Counted from the stretch's first letter, positions 25,816 through 35,487 are shown. The stretch is 64,000 nucleotides of DNA from Methylobacterium sp. 2A (GCF_009806555.1 NZ_VUOK01000003.1:248001-312000), one strand, 5' to 3'. A program made the numbers and translations. The notes: generated from the letters alone by a model not told the origin.

Positions 25816-26330
25816 TCAGTCGTCATTTGAGGCCGATGACCTCGCCCGCCGGTCTCCGGCGCGGTTCACGCCGGGCCGTGCATCCCGGGGCGACGCACGG
25901 CCCGACGGCCCGCGTCGGCGCCCCCGAGGGGTGACCCCTTCGCCAGCGGCCTTCGCCGCGCGACCACGGCCGAGGATCACCCTGGCCGCATTGACGTCAC
26001 GGTGCTCGTCCGCCCCGCACGGGCAGCGGCGCCGGCGGAGCCGCGCCGCACCACCCGCACTCGGCGGGCGTGCTCTACGCATCGACCAGGATCAGCGCGG
26101 CACCGGCTCTCGCGGCCTTGTAGCGGACCATCCCGGTCAACGTCCCCCAGCCCGCGTCCTGGATGGACCGGTTCATCCATTCCTTCTGCGCCATGTGCGT
26201 GCCTGGCTCAGGCATGGCGCCGGAGGCCGGGCACACCATGTTCGCGACCGCCAATTCCTCCAGCGCGATCTGCCGGATGCCCCAGCCAACGGCCGGCGCG
26301 GGGTAATCCGCCAGCAGTAGCGGCTCGGTG
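25816..26330 (-). pseudogene. Decayed IS200/IS605-type TnpB
   Basis: Minus-strand fragments in different frames match the TnpB C-terminal half in order: IALEELAVANM, then AQKEWMNRSIQDAGWGTLTG and MVRYKAARAGAALILVDA with a stop, then after a shift CPCGADEHRDVNAARVILG, the zinc-finger/RuvC III end. The N-terminus and RuvC I region are absent, and no TnpA or guide-RNA end is identifiable. TnpB is the RNA-guided nuclease ancestor of Cas12; this copy is dead. Confidence 0.65.
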
Positions 26331-26646
26331 GTTCACTCGCCTCTCGGGTGGCAAGGTTGCTGCGAGGGGGGCACGGGCTGCTTCACGAGGTGAGATGATC
26401 CTGTCCCCATCCCTGCCATGCTCCACCATCGAAGGCCTCATCCGGAGCGACGGTCGTGTCGAGGTCGTCGCCCGAGCGCGCCGTGTGCAGGGGCGCTGTC
26501 CCCCCCAGCGGCGCAACCAGCTCAGCCCCTCACAACCGCTATGACCGCCGTCCAGCCGATCTGCCGAGCATCGGTCATCCCGAAGCACTGCACCTGCGCG
26601 CCCGACGCTTCAACCGCCATCATGAAGAGGTTGGCAATGAGCATTG
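26331..26646. other. Region between the TnpB remnant and the flavoprotein gene
   Basis: About 0.3 kb with no recognisable coding. It could include the rest of the decayed IS605-type element. Confidence 0.3.
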
Positions 26647-27591
26647 TCAGGGAAGGCCCGGCTGACTACGGCCTTCCTGCGCGCGCAGATCGTTGTGCAG
26701 GGTCGTCGCCGCAATCGCGGCGTGGCCCATGGCGACGCTGATCTGATCGAGAGCGTAGACGATGTCGCCCGCGGCATAGATGCCCTCGCGGCTCGTGCGC
26801 TGCTTCTGGTCGACCGCGATGCAGCAGCCGTCTCCCATCTCCAGCCCGAGCGCGTGCGCGAGGCCGTCGTTCGAGTCCGATCCCAGCGCGGGGTAGACGG
26901 TGTCGAAGCGGCGCTCGCCGCCACCTTCCAAAAGCGCGGTGACGCGGTCGTCGTCGAAGACAAGCCGCGCCAGCGGACGTGCCTCCATCGCGACGCCGGC
27001 CCGTTCGAGAAGCGAGCGGTCGCCGGCCGTGATCTCCATCGGGCCGGTCGGGAGAAGCGTGACGTCAGCGGAGTAGGTGCGTAGGAACAAGGCCTCCGCG
27101 ACGCCGCGCGCGTCAGCGCCGATGACGCCGATCGCCTGGCTCGTTGCTTCGAAGCCGTCGCAGACCGGACAGTACCGGAGCTGGCCGCGATCGAGGGCCC
27201 GTCGGTGCGTGTCCGGATCGACGTCTGGCCGCCGGTTCACGGTTCCGGTCGCGAGGATGAGGGTGCGTGCCACCAGGGCGATGCCGTCTCCCCGCGCGAG
27301 AAAGCGGCCGGGATGCCCCTCGATCACGTCGATGCGGCCCCTCACGAACCGAGAGCCGTAGCGTCCGGCCTGCGCCGACATGCGCGCCAGGAGTTCTTCC
27401 CCGCCGATGCCGTCGGGAAAGCCGGCGTGATTGTGCGAGCGCGGGATCCATTTGGCCCGGCTGTTGCCGTCGTCGACGACCGCAACCGTCCGGTGGTAGC
27501 GGGCGAGATAGATCGCTGCCGTCAGCCCGGCAGGGCCACCGCCGATCACGAGCGTGTCTATCGGCCGCTCATCGCTGCCGCTCATTGCCAT
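26647..27591 (-). CDS. Thioredoxin-reductase-like FAD/NAD(P) oxidoreductase
   Basis: 314 residues. I chose the ATG at 27591 because GAGGAGGCG immediately precedes it. FAD-binding GGGPAG at 17-22, the redox-active CPVC at 141-144 (YCPVCDGFE), a second nucleotide-binding half and a C-terminal [20 protein letters not shown] are all present. Typical TrxB NAD-binding GxGxxA is weak here ([13 protein letters not shown]), as in several TrxB-like proteins. It may reduce a thioredoxin-like partner, perhaps the thioredoxin-fold proteins at 23.7-25.0 kb. A decayed transposon lies downstream. Confidence 0.85.
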   Translation of the reverse strand: MAMSGSDERPIDTLVIGGGPAGLTAAIYLARYHRTVAVVDDGNSRAKWIPRSHNHAGFPDGIGGEELLARMSAQAGRYGSRFVRGRIDVIEGHPGRFLARGDGIALVARTLILATGTVNRRPDVDPDTHRRALDRGQLRYCPVCDGFEATSQAIGVIGADARGVAEALFLRTYSADVTLLPTGPMEITAGDRSLLERAGVAMEARPLARLVFDDDRVTALLEGGGERRFDTVYPALGSDSNDGLAHALGLEMGDGCCIAVDQKQRTSREGIYAAGDIVYALDQISVAMGHAAIAATTLHNDLRAQEGRSQPGLP

Positions 27592-28143
27592 CGCCTCCTC
27601 ATGGCTCCGGACGAGTGCCGCCCGCGGATTGCGTGAACCGGCCCAGGTTTCCCGGAGACGTTTTGGTTTGGGTCGGGCGGCCGAGGCTCGCACCTCGGCT
27701 GGAGCAAAGTAGCGCGTCTCAGCTTCGGCGGGACATAGCCCAATGCGCAGATCGAGCCCCTGTTTGCCGAACCCATCGAGGCCAGCAGCCCGGAGCGGGC
27801 TGCATCGGATAGCCCGACAGGTGCTACGGCCGATCTCTGCGGCAAACGCCGATCGCCTCTTCCGATGCGAGAGCTCCTCACACAAATCGTTCGAGGCAGG
27901 CCAGCTGCCGTTCCGCTCCCCGCGAGGACAAGTATCACTCCAGCGTCCCATGTCCCGTCCCTGGCGCGCTCACGGTGCGATGCTGCTTCAGGATCGCCGC
28001 GTGCTCCCACTCTGTTCGATCCTGGGGATGCGGAGATCACCTCCCGCGCTGCCCCATTCGTCGCCTCCTCCCCGGCGCGATCCTCCATCGCGCCGCCGGA
28101 AGCATGGTCGGTCAAAAGGGCGCGGGCATCATGGGAAACTCCG
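27592..28143. other. Divergent intergenic region between flavoprotein and SCO1-like genes
   Basis: About 0.55 kb, flanking genes divergent. No convincing gene on either strand; the composition is less biased than in the coding regions. Promoters for both genes should be here. Confidence 0.35.
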
Positions 28144-28755
28144 ATGAAGAGACTTCGCATCGTGCGGGCCGGTCCCTGGACGCTCTCCCTGGCGGCCCTG
28201 GTCGCGTTTGGCCTCTACGGCAACGGCCTCTTCGAGCCGAAGCCACGGCGGATGGCGTCGACACCGGACCGAACCCAAATCGGAGGCCCTTTCCGTCTGA
28301 CAAGCCACAAGGGCGAGGTGCTGACGGATGGTGACTTCGAAGGCAGGCCACTCGCGGTCTTCTTCGGCTTCACCCACTGCCCGGAGGTGTGCCCGACCGC
28401 CCTCTTGGAGATGACCGAGCTCTTGGCGGCGCTTGGCCCGGATGCGGACAAGGTCACTGCCTTGTTCGTCACGGTCGATCCCGAACGGGACACAAAGCAG
28501 ATCCTCGCCGACTACCTCCGGGCCTTCGACCCGCGCATCGTCGGCCTCACCGGGACGATCGCGGAGGTCGAGGCGGCCGCGAGGGCCTACCACGCCTACT
28601 TCCGAAAAGTCCCGATCGAGGGCGGCGGTTACACGATGGACCACACGGCTACGACCTACCTGATGCGCCCTGGGGGCGGGATGGCGAACGCGCTCGACCC
28701 CCACGAACCGAGAGAAACCCGCCTGCTGAAGCTGAGGCGGCTGATCGCTCGCTGA
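28144..28755 (+). CDS. SCO1/SenC-family copper/thiol protein
   Basis: 203 residues: a short N-terminal membrane anchor (about 12-29), then a thioredoxin-like periplasmic domain with CPEVCP (Cys79, Cys83) and the copper-ligand His167 in MDHTAT. Both cysteines and the histidine of SCO proteins are present. The family delivers copper to the CuA site of cytochrome oxidase or acts as a thiol reductase. No oxidase genes are adjacent, so copper handling or redox sensing within this metal region is an equally good reading. Confidence 0.87.
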   Translation: MKRLRIVRAGPWTLSLAALVAFGLYGNGLFEPKPRRMASTPDRTQIGGPFRLTSHKGEVLTDGDFEGRPLAVFFGFTHCPEVCPTALLEMTELLAALGPDADKVTALFVTVDPERDTKQILADYLRAFDPRIVGLTGTIAEVEAAARAYHAYFRKVPIEGGGYTMDHTATTYLMRPGGGMANALDPHEPRETRLLKLRRLIAR

Positions 28756-28839
28756 GGCGGAGGGCCGATGCAGCGCCCTCCGACGCCACGTCCTTCGTCC
28801 AAGGCGGGGCGCTACCCGCACGGGGCGGCCGTCAACGGA

Positions 28840-28861
28840 CGCTGACTGCCGGAAGTCAGCG
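28840..28861. terminator. Stem-loop between convergent genes
   Basis: CGCTGACT (28840-28847) pairs perfectly with AGTCAGCG (28854-28861) around a GCCGGA loop. It lies between the convergent SCO1-like and P-type ATPase genes and could terminate both. No T-tract is present. Confidence 0.4.
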
Positions 28862-28882
28862 GCGCGGACGGTCCGCCACGTC

Positions 28883-31078
28883 TCAGGCGCTCCGGATGGG
28901 TGCTAGGAGCCGAAGCGCGTTCATGGTGACGAGCACGGTGGCGCCGGTGTCGGCCAGGATCGCCGGCCACAGCCCCGTCGCGCCGATCACGGTCGTCACC
29001 AGGAATACCGCCTTCAACCCCAGCGCGACCGCGATGTTTTGACGGATGTTGCCCATGGTCCGCTTCGACAACGCGATCATGGTGGCCACATCCGTGACCC
29101 GACCGTGCAGCACCGCCGCGTCCGCGGTCTCAAGCGCCACGTCGGTGCCACCCCCCATCGCGATGCCGATGTCGGCCGCGGCGAGGGCCGGCGCGTCGTT
29201 GATGCCGTCCCCGACCTTGGCGACCTTCCGGCCGCCCGCCTGCAACTCGCGGACGATGCGTTGCTTGTCCTGCGGCAACAGCTCGGCCCGCACCGCGAGG
29301 CCCAGATCCCGCCCGATCGCCTCGGCGGTCAGCCGGTTGTCGCCGGTCAGCATCACCGGCTCCACGCCCGAGGCCCTGAGCGCCTCGATGCCGGCCCGTG
29401 CGTCGGCGCGCGGCTCGTCGCGCATCGCGACGAAGCCGGCGAGCGCGTCGCCGTCGAGCAGCACGGACACGGTCTTTCCCTCGCCGTTGAGCGCCGCGAT
29501 GCGCGTTCGGTGCTCCTCGGGCACGGTGACGCGTTCCGCCGCCGCGGCCGGCGAGCCGAGGAACACCGCCTTGCCGCCGACCCGGCCGAGGATGCCCTTG
29601 CCGCCAAGGGCCGAAGCGTCGCTCACGGGGGGCACCGGCACGCCCGCGGCCTTGGCCCGCCCCAGGATGGCGAGCGCCAGCGGGTGGCTCGATCCGGTCT
29701 CCAGCGCCGCGGCGAGGGACAGCACCTGGTCCTCGGACCGCCCGATCGCCACGATGTCCGTCACCTTGGGCCTGCCCTCGGTCAGGGTGCCCGTCTTGTC
29801 GAAGGCCACGGCCTTGATGGCGCCGAGCCCCTCCAGCACCGTGCCGCCCTTCATCAGCAAGCCGCGCCGGGCGCCGGCCGAGAGGGCAGCGGCGATGGCC
29901 GCCGGCGTCGAGATGACCAGCGCGCAGGGGCAGCCGATCAGCAGGATCGCCAAGCCCTTGTAGATCCATTCGCCCCAGGCCCCGCCGAACACCAGCGGCG
30001 GCACGACCGCGACGAGCGCCGCGACCGCGACGACGGCGGGTGTGTAATAGGTGGAGAAGCGGTCGATGAAACGTTCGGTCGGAGCCTTGGCCTCCTGCGC
30101 TTCCTCCACCAGCTGCACGATCCGCGCGATGGTGTTGTCGGCCGCCGCCGCCGTCACGCGCACGCGCAGCACCCCATCCGCGTTGACGGTGCCGGCGAAG
30201 ACGGCATCGCCCACCCCCTTGCGCTTGGGCGTGCTCTCGCCGGTGACCGGCGCCTCGTCGACGGCGCCGGTCCCCTCGGCCACCTCGCCGTCGGCGGCGA
30301 TGCGGTCACCGGGCCGCACCAGGATGACCGAACCGACGGTCAGCTGCTCGGCGGGCACCTCGGTCGTGGTGCCGTCGCGCTCGACCAGGGCGGTCTTGGG
30401 AACCAGCGCCGCGAGGCCCTGGATCGAGGCCCTGGCCCGGCCGGCCGCCACGCCCTCCAGCAGCTCGCCGATCAGGAACAGGAACACCACCGCGGCGGCC
30501 TCCTCGGCGGCCCCGATGACGAGGGCGCCCGCGGCCGCAATCGTCATGAGGCTTTCGATGGTGAAGGGCGTGCCGAACCGAGCTGCGGCGAAGGCGCGCC
30601 GGGCGATGGGGACGAGCCCGACGAGGACGGCGGCGCCGTAAAACCAGGGCTCGTAGGCCGGGACGACCTTGGCGGCGAGCCAGGCCAGTGCAAAGGCGCA
30701 GCCGCTCGCGGCTGCCAAGCGGATCTTGGCACCCTGCCACCACGGTTCCGCCGCTGGCGTCCCATGGTCGTGGCTCTGGGCCTGCCCGTTCGCATTGTCG
30801 GGGCCATGGCTATGGGTGCCGGTGCCATCGACGTCGGCCTGAGTCGCCTGGGACAGGGGCGCGGCGCGATAACCGCCGAGGCCGTTGACCTGGCGGACCA
30901 CGGCGACTCCGAGATGCGGGTCATCCTCATGCTCGACGGTCATCGTCCCGGCTGTGACCGACACCGACACGTCGGAGACGCCGGGCACGCGGCGCACGGC
31001 GTTCGTGATCTTGGCCGCACAGGCGGCGCAGTCCATGCCGGCGATGCGGTAGCGGGAGGTAGCCAGTGTGGGATTCAT
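28883..31078 (-). CDS. Heavy-metal P1B-type ATPase (Zn/Cd/Pb exporter, ZntA/CadA type)
   Basis: 731 residues, complete. An N-terminal HMA domain carries GMDCAAC (Cys17, Cys20), followed by a His-rich linker (HSHGPDN, SHDHG, about 88-106). TGES is at 279-282, the transmembrane CPC metal site at 383-385, the phosphorylated Asp427 in DKTGTLT and the hinge GDGINDAPAL near the end. The last membrane segments have LKAVFL and ADTGATVLV, the Lys/Asp pair of Zn/Cd/Pb-specific P1B-2 pumps. It exports these cations from cytoplasm to periplasm, supplying the RND pump encoded at 36.8-41.4 kb. Transcription probably starts from the MerR-type promoter at 31108-31138. Confidence 0.94.
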   Translation of the reverse strand: MNPTLATSRYRIAGMDCAACAAKITNAVRRVPGVSDVSVSVTAGTMTVEHEDDPHLGVAVVRQVNGLGGYRAAPLSQATQADVDGTGTHSHGPDNANGQAQSHDHGTPAAEPWWQGAKIRLAAASGCAFALAWLAAKVVPAYEPWFYGAAVLVGLVPIARRAFAAARFGTPFTIESLMTIAAAGALVIGAAEEAAAVVFLFLIGELLEGVAAGRARASIQGLAALVPKTALVERDGTTTEVPAEQLTVGSVILVRPGDRIAADGEVAEGTGAVDEAPVTGESTPKRKGVGDAVFAGTVNADGVLRVRVTAAAADNTIARIVQLVEEAQEAKAPTERFIDRFSTYYTPAVVAVAALVAVVPPLVFGGAWGEWIYKGLAILLIGCPCALVISTPAAIAAALSAGARRGLLMKGGTVLEGLGAIKAVAFDKTGTLTEGRPKVTDIVAIGRSEDQVLSLAAALETGSSHPLALAILGRAKAAGVPVPPVSDASALGGKGILGRVGGKAVFLGSPAAAAERVTVPEEHRTRIAALNGEGKTVSVLLDGDALAGFVAMRDEPRADARAGIEALRASGVEPVMLTGDNRLTAEAIGRDLGLAVRAELLPQDKQRIVRELQAGGRKVAKVGDGINDAPALAAADIGIAMGGGTDVALETADAAVLHGRVTDVATMIALSKRTMGNIRQNIAVALGLKAVFLVTTVIGATGLWPAILADTGATVLVTMNALRLLAPIRSA

Positions 31079-31107
31079 GGAACGTGGTCCTTGTCGCCTC
31101 GCCAGGG

Positions 31108-31138
31108 CGTGTACGACCTCTACCGACTAGAGGTTCAA
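31108..31138 (-). promoter_or_regulatory. MerR-family-type promoter with 19-bp spacer and dyad operator
   Basis: On the minus strand a -35 TTGAAC (31138-31133) and a -10-like TACACG (31113-31108) are 19 bp apart, the over-long spacer typical of ZntR/CadR/PbrR/CueR promoters. The spacer holds the dyad CCTCTAGTCGGTAGAGG (31117-31133), with perfect 6-bp arms. It is 30 bp upstream of the Zn/Cd/Pb ATPase start. No merR-type gene lies next to it, so the activator must be encoded elsewhere. Confidence 0.7.
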
Positions 31139-31793
31139 GCCCCATGTTCGGGGCGAGGTCCACCGCGCTCCTGAGTGTCGCGCCGGGCTCAAGAAGCCGA
31201 CGATCCGCCGGGGGTACCCCGCATCCGATCCTGGTCCGGCCGAAGGGTGAGTCTCCAGGTGTCGTTCGGCCGCCTGTCGGGCTGCCACCAAGGTAAATGC
31301 CGGGGGCTTCCGCCATCGAGCAATGCCGGAGATCGAGCGACGGCGGTGATTTGAAGGCGGCGTATCGGGGCGGGTGTCCTGGCCTGCCAGAACCTCTCGG
31401 CGAGAGCGATCCGGCATGGAGACACCGCCCAACGTCGTCCGGCTTCGTCAGCCCGAGGACGTCGACGATCGCCCGGTAGAGGTGCTGCGCACCGGCGACC
31501 GCCGCCCGCTCGCTCAAGCTTTCGAGATGGAAGCGGACGTCGTCCCGAGCGCGATGCAGGATCTGCGGCTGCCGGAAGGGCGCGTCCGGCTTGTGCGGTA
31601 CGGCCACGGTCCCGAGCGAGCTCTCCAGACTGGCATCGGCCTGAAGCCTATAGCATGCGTTCGCGTCCAGAAACACGGCTGGAACGGGTTTCTGGACCGG
31701 GGCCGCTTCACTTCGACGCTCCCGCCGAAATAGGCGCGGCGCATCGCTTCCGCGGATTGGGAGATCCAGGCAGATGCGACGCCCATGGCCGAT
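31139..31793. other. Region upstream of the P-type ATPase with no recognised gene
   Basis: About 0.65 kb. A minus-strand frame from about 31676 has protein-like stretches (DVRFHLESLSERAAVAGAQH, LYRAIVDVLGLTKPDD) but runs on without a stop into the ATPase promoter and has no family match I know. It may be a decayed gene. Confidence 0.35.
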
Positions 31794-32204
31794 TCAGGGG
31801 CGCGAGTCGGCGCAGGCGAGGAACATCACGATGATCAGGATGGGGGCGACGTCGTGGAGGCCTGAGACCGCCGCCGCGCCGACCGCGCCCGTCGCCCACA
31901 AGCTCTCAGCCGTGGCCGTACCCGACGTACGCCGGGCGCGCTGGAGGACCGCGCCGCCGCCGATGAAGCCTACGCCGGTGGCCAAGCCTTCGATGATGCT
32001 GGCGGGATTGCCGGGGTCGATCCCGACGGCCCGAATGGCGACCCACACGAAGCCGCAGGCGGCGATGGAGCCAAGGGGGAAGGTCCGAATCCCTGCGGAG
32101 CGCGCATTCCGCTCGCGGTCTCATCCGATCGGGATCGCGGGCGCCAATGAAGGGCGGATGAGGTGGGAGGCCACCGACCGCGCGTTCGTTTGGAACGGCG
32201 TCAT
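31794..32204 (-). pseudogene. MgtC/SapB-family paralogue inactivated by a nonsense codon
   Basis: The frame from the ATG at 32204 gives SVASHLIRPSLAPAIPIG, then TGA at 32123-32121, then in the same frame DRERNARSAGIRTFPLGSIA, ATGVGFIGGGAVLQRA and TAESLWATGAVGAAAVSGLH. The intact paralogue at 25236-25661 has TGG (Trp) exactly where this copy has TGA, so a single Trp-to-stop change explains the break. The first membrane segment is also less conserved. The TGA could be read through, but simple inactivation is more likely. Confidence 0.75.
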
Positions 32205-32657
32205 GGCCAGGACCGGCATGCGGCGTCGCGACGAGAAAGGGGCGTGGTCAAGATGGGCCGCCCCGGGGGGACCGGCGGGAGCGTCCTCGGACCTACTAGA
32301 ACCGCGATGATAACGGCCTTCAGTGCGGACAGGCGGCCTTGACACGGTTTGACGCGAACGGGACAGGTCTCGGTCGGCCGGCTCGGGGGGCGACCGCGCC
32401 CCGCGGCAGGGCGCGACGATCCCGTCGAGGGCCGGGAAGCCTGCCCTTGCATGGGCCGTCCTCGGCCGACACGGTGGAGGGTTCATGACGAGGGCGCCAC
32501 ACGCGGACAAGGCCGAGGCTCGGGCCGTCGAGGCCGGCCGACCTTGCGGCTCCCCTGCCGCACCCCTTCGGACAGCCCCCTGGTGGCCGGCGGCCAAGAG
32601 GTTCCTTGCCGCGGCCCCGACGGGCAGTCCCTCGCCGGCCGGCGGGACAGGCGCCTG
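32205..32657. other. Intergenic region upstream of the two-component genes
   Basis: About 0.45 kb divergent between the broken MgtC gene and the response-regulator gene. A TTGACA at 32338 could be a -35 box, but I see no matching -10. No gene recognised. Confidence 0.3.
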
Positions 32658-33404
32658 ATGGAGCAGGGCGGTGAACGGGGCGGGGCTTCCCCGACGGAGC
32701 ACATCCTCCTCGTCGAGGATGATGACGGCATGCGCGTGCTCGTCGCGCGCATCCTTCGGGAGAGCGGCTACCGCGTGACGGGCTGCCGGAGCGGCGCCGA
32801 GATGTGGACGCTCCTGCCCGAGGTGCCCGTCGACCTCGTCCTGCTCGACGTCATGCTGCCGGGCGCCTCCGGATTCGACCTGCTCAAGGCCCTCAGGGTG
32901 AAGGGCACCGTACCCGTCATCATGCTGAGCGCCCGCAACGAGGAGGCCGACCGGGTCCTTGGCTTGGAGCTCGGCGCCGACGATTACATCGCCAAGCCGT
33001 TCGGACGGCCGGAGCTGCTGGCCCGCATCCGCGCGGTGCTGCGCCGCGCGACCATCGCGCCGGCTCCCAACGCCGCGGCGCGGCCGGAGACGCTGTCCTT
33101 CGCCGGCTGGCGCCTCGACCTGCGCAGCCGGGCCCTGACCGATCCCGAGGGAGCCGCCGTGGACCTGTCGGGGGCGGAGCACGACCTGCTCCTGGTCTTC
33201 CTGGAGCATCCCGGGCGGGTGCTCGGCCGCGAGCAGATCCTTGAGATGGGCCGCGGGCGCCTCGCCGCGCCATCCGACCGCAGCGTCGACACCCTGGTCA
33301 GCCGCCTCCGGCGCAAGCTCGAACCGCCCGAGGGCGCGGCCCCGGTGATCAAGACGGTGCGCGGCTCCGGCTACATGCTGGCCGCGAAGGTCGGGCGCAC
33401 TTGA
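32658..33404 (+). CDS. OmpR-family response regulator
   Basis: 248 residues. Receiver domain about 15-125: LLVEDDDGMR acidic pocket, phosphoacceptor Asp64 in LVLLDVMLPG, conserved Lys in DYIAKPFGRPELLARIRAVLRR. A C-terminal winged-helix domain (about 145-245: VDLSGAEHDLLLVFLEHPGR, VDTLVSRLRRKLE, TVRGSGYML). Its stop overlaps the TTG start of the sensor kinase gene (TTGA), a tightly coupled two-component operon. It sits inside the metal block, so control of metal genes is plausible but not shown. Confidence 0.93.
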   Translation: MEQGGERGGASPTEHILLVEDDDGMRVLVARILRESGYRVTGCRSGAEMWTLLPEVPVDLVLLDVMLPGASGFDLLKALRVKGTVPVIMLSARNEEADRVLGLELGADDYIAKPFGRPELLARIRAVLRRATIAPAPNAAARPETLSFAGWRLDLRSRALTDPEGAAVDLSGAEHDLLLVFLEHPGRVLGREQILEMGRGRLAAPSDRSVDTLVSRLRRKLEPPEGAAPVIKTVRGSGYMLAAKVGRT

Positions 33405-34822
33405 GGGGGCTGGCCGGCCTCGCCCGCAGCCTGGAAGGGCGCACGGTCGCCGTCCTCCTGTTGGCGGTCCTGGCCGTGCACGGCGGCGCGCTCGCGCTCT
33501 ACCGCCGGTCGGCGTCGGCCGCCGCCGATGACGCGTTCGCGACCGAGATCGCCCACCAACTCGTCTTGGCGCGCGAGGCGGTGCTGCGCCGGCCTCCGGA
33601 GGATCGCGGGACCGAGGCGCAGGCGCTCTCTTCGGCGCATTTCGAGATCGGCTGGGAACGTGGGCCGCCAGCCGGGGCCGTCGGGACCGACCCGGCGCTG
33701 CTGGACCTCCGAGACCGTGTCCTGGAGGTCGAGCCGGTGCTCGGCCCGAAGCTTGCGTTGACCCTGGCCGCGCCGGACGAGCCGCTGCGCCAGCGGGACC
33801 TGCGCGGCGCCTTCCCGCTGCCTGACGGCGGCTACCTGACCTTCCGCTCGGCCCACGCGCCGGGCCTCGCCCGCCTGGGGGCCTGGGCCTACCTGGCGAC
33901 GGCGATGGCCATCCTGGTCGGTGTCGCCGCCGTGGTCGTGGTTCACCGCATCGCCGGCCCCCTGCGCGAGTTGACCCGCGCCACCGGGCGGATCGGCCGC
34001 GGGGCGGTCGTACCGGTGCCGGAGGTGGGGCCGGACGAGACGCGTGGGATCGGGCGCGCGCTGAACGCCATGCAGGACCGCATCCACGGTCTCGTCGCCG
34101 AGCGGACCCAGGCGCTGGCGGCGGTCTCGCACGACCTGCGCACGCCCATCGCCCGGCTCCGCCTGCGCCTCGACCGGGTCGAGGACGCCGACGAGCGTCG
34201 CGCGATGGCGGCGGACCTCGACGAGATGCAGGCCATGGTCGAGGCGACCCTGGCTTACGTGCGCGGCGGCGACGACCCGGAAGCGCGGCAGGCCGTCAAC
34301 GTCGCGAGCCTCCTGATGGGGGTGGCGGACGCCTCGGCGGACGCCGGCCGGGATGTCGCGTATGCCGGCCCCGGACGGGCGCTGGCGGAAGTGAGGCCGG
34401 TCGCGCTTCGGCGGGCACTGGAAAACCTCGTCGACAACGGCGTCCGCTACGGCGACCGGGTGCGCATCGCCCTGGGCTTCGAAGACGGTGACCTCGTGGT
34501 GCACGTCGACGACGACGGGCCCGGTATCCCGTCGGAGGACGTGGCCCGGGCCTTCGAGCCGTTCGTGCGTTTGGAGGCGTCGCGAAACCGGAACACGGGC
34601 GGGACCGGCCTGGGACTGACCATCGCGCGACGGGCGGTCGAGGCCGAGGGTGGCAGCCTCCGCCTGGCGAACCGGCCCGGGGGAGGCCTACGGGCCGAGA
34701 TCCGCCTGCCTCGGCCGGGCGGGCGCGGTCAGGGCGGCGTCCCCCCGGCCGGCCCTCAGCGCGCGGTCGCCGGCGCGTCGGGGTGCGCGTCCGGCTGCGC
34801 CGACCGCGCGTTGGACACGTAG
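33401..34822 (+). CDS. Sensor histidine kinase
   Basis: 473 residues from the TTG at 33401, overlapping the response-regulator stop. Membrane segment about 16-33, a periplasmic sensor of about 130 residues, second membrane segment about 162-183, HAMP domain (IAGPLRELTRATGRIGRGA), HisKA with His244 in AAVSHDLRTPIARL and an HATPase_c domain with N (ALENLVDNGVRYG), G1 (DDDGPGIP) and G2 (GTGLGLTIARR) boxes. The C-terminal 25 residues are disordered and overlap by 67 bp the end of the convergent DUF1275 gene. The signal is unknown. Confidence 0.93.
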   Translation: MRGLAGLARSLEGRTVAVLLLAVLAVHGGALALYRRSASAAADDAFATEIAHQLVLAREAVLRRPPEDRGTEAQALSSAHFEIGWERGPPAGAVGTDPALLDLRDRVLEVEPVLGPKLALTLAAPDEPLRQRDLRGAFPLPDGGYLTFRSAHAPGLARLGAWAYLATAMAILVGVAAVVVVHRIAGPLRELTRATGRIGRGAVVPVPEVGPDETRGIGRALNAMQDRIHGLVAERTQALAAVSHDLRTPIARLRLRLDRVEDADERRAMAADLDEMQAMVEATLAYVRGGDDPEARQAVNVASLLMGVADASADAGRDVAYAGPGRALAEVRPVALRRALENLVDNGVRYGDRVRIALGFEDGDLVVHVDDDGPGIPSEDVARAFEPFVRLEASRNRNTGGTGLGLTIARRAVEAEGGSLRLANRPGGGLRAEIRLPRPGGRGQGGVPPAGPQRAVAGASGCASGCADRALDT

Positions 34823-35487
34823 GCGCTGCCCGGCAGCGCCAGCGTCAGTAGCAGCGTGGCTGCCGCCAGCGCCGCTGAGAGCGCGGCGGGCACGAGGAAG
34901 GCGTCGGGCCCGAGCAGCCTCTGCAGGAAGCCGCCCGCGACCGCCCCCGCGGTCAGGCCCCCCCAGAGCGGGGCCTGGAGCCAGAAGGAGGGCGCGGGTT
35001 CGTGCAGGACCATGTTCGCGAGCCCGGTCCCGAAGCGCACGACCGTTCCCGTGACGTAGGTCAGCGCAAGGCTTCGGCCGCCCTCGTCCTGCAGCGTCGC
35101 GTTGAGGATCCCCAACGCCAGCACGACCGGGTACGCGTGAAGCGGGAACGCCTCCGGTCCCTCCGGCAGGAGGTTGCCGATGGACAGCAGCACGGCCTGG
35201 ACGCCGAGCAGGACCGAGAGGCGCCACCGGCCGGCCCAAGCCGCCAGAAGCGTCCCGACGAAGGCGCCGAAGCAGAACAGAGAGATGGTGCTGCCGAAGC
35301 GCATGGCTCCCGGCCAGTCGAAACCGCTGGCCGCGACCCCGAAGCGGGTCGTGTTCCCGCTCATGAACGACATGAACAGCTGCGAGTGTTCGAGGAATCC
35401 GATCGAGTCCGCGGAGCCCGCCAGCGCGGCCAGCGCGATGGCGAGCGGCACGCGCGTCGCTGGGCTCGACGGGAAGGATTTGTCCAT
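34756..35487 (-). CDS. DUF1275 (YoaK) family membrane protein
   Basis: 243 residues with about six to seven hydrophobic segments. The family pattern GSADSIGFLEHSQLFMSFMSGNTT near the N-terminus (shown here as GSADSIGFL and FMSFMSGNTT) and LYVTGTVVRFG-like residues are present. DUF1275 proteins are inner-membrane proteins of unknown function. It is convergent with the sensor kinase gene, and the ends overlap by 67 bp. A 17-bp inverted repeat lies about 100 bp upstream of its start. Confidence 0.82.
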   Translation of the reverse strand: MDKSFPSSPATRVPLAIALAALAGSADSIGFLEHSQLFMSFMSGNTTRFGVAASGFDWPGAMRFGSTISLFCFGAFVGTLLAAWAGRWRLSVLLGVQAVLLSIGNLLPEGPEAFPLHAYPVVLALGILNATLQDEGGRSLALTYVTGTVVRFGTGLANMVLHEPAPSFWLQAPLWGGLTAGAVAGGFLQRLLGPDAFLVPAALSAALAAATLLLTLALPGSAYVSNARSAQPDAHPDAPATAR

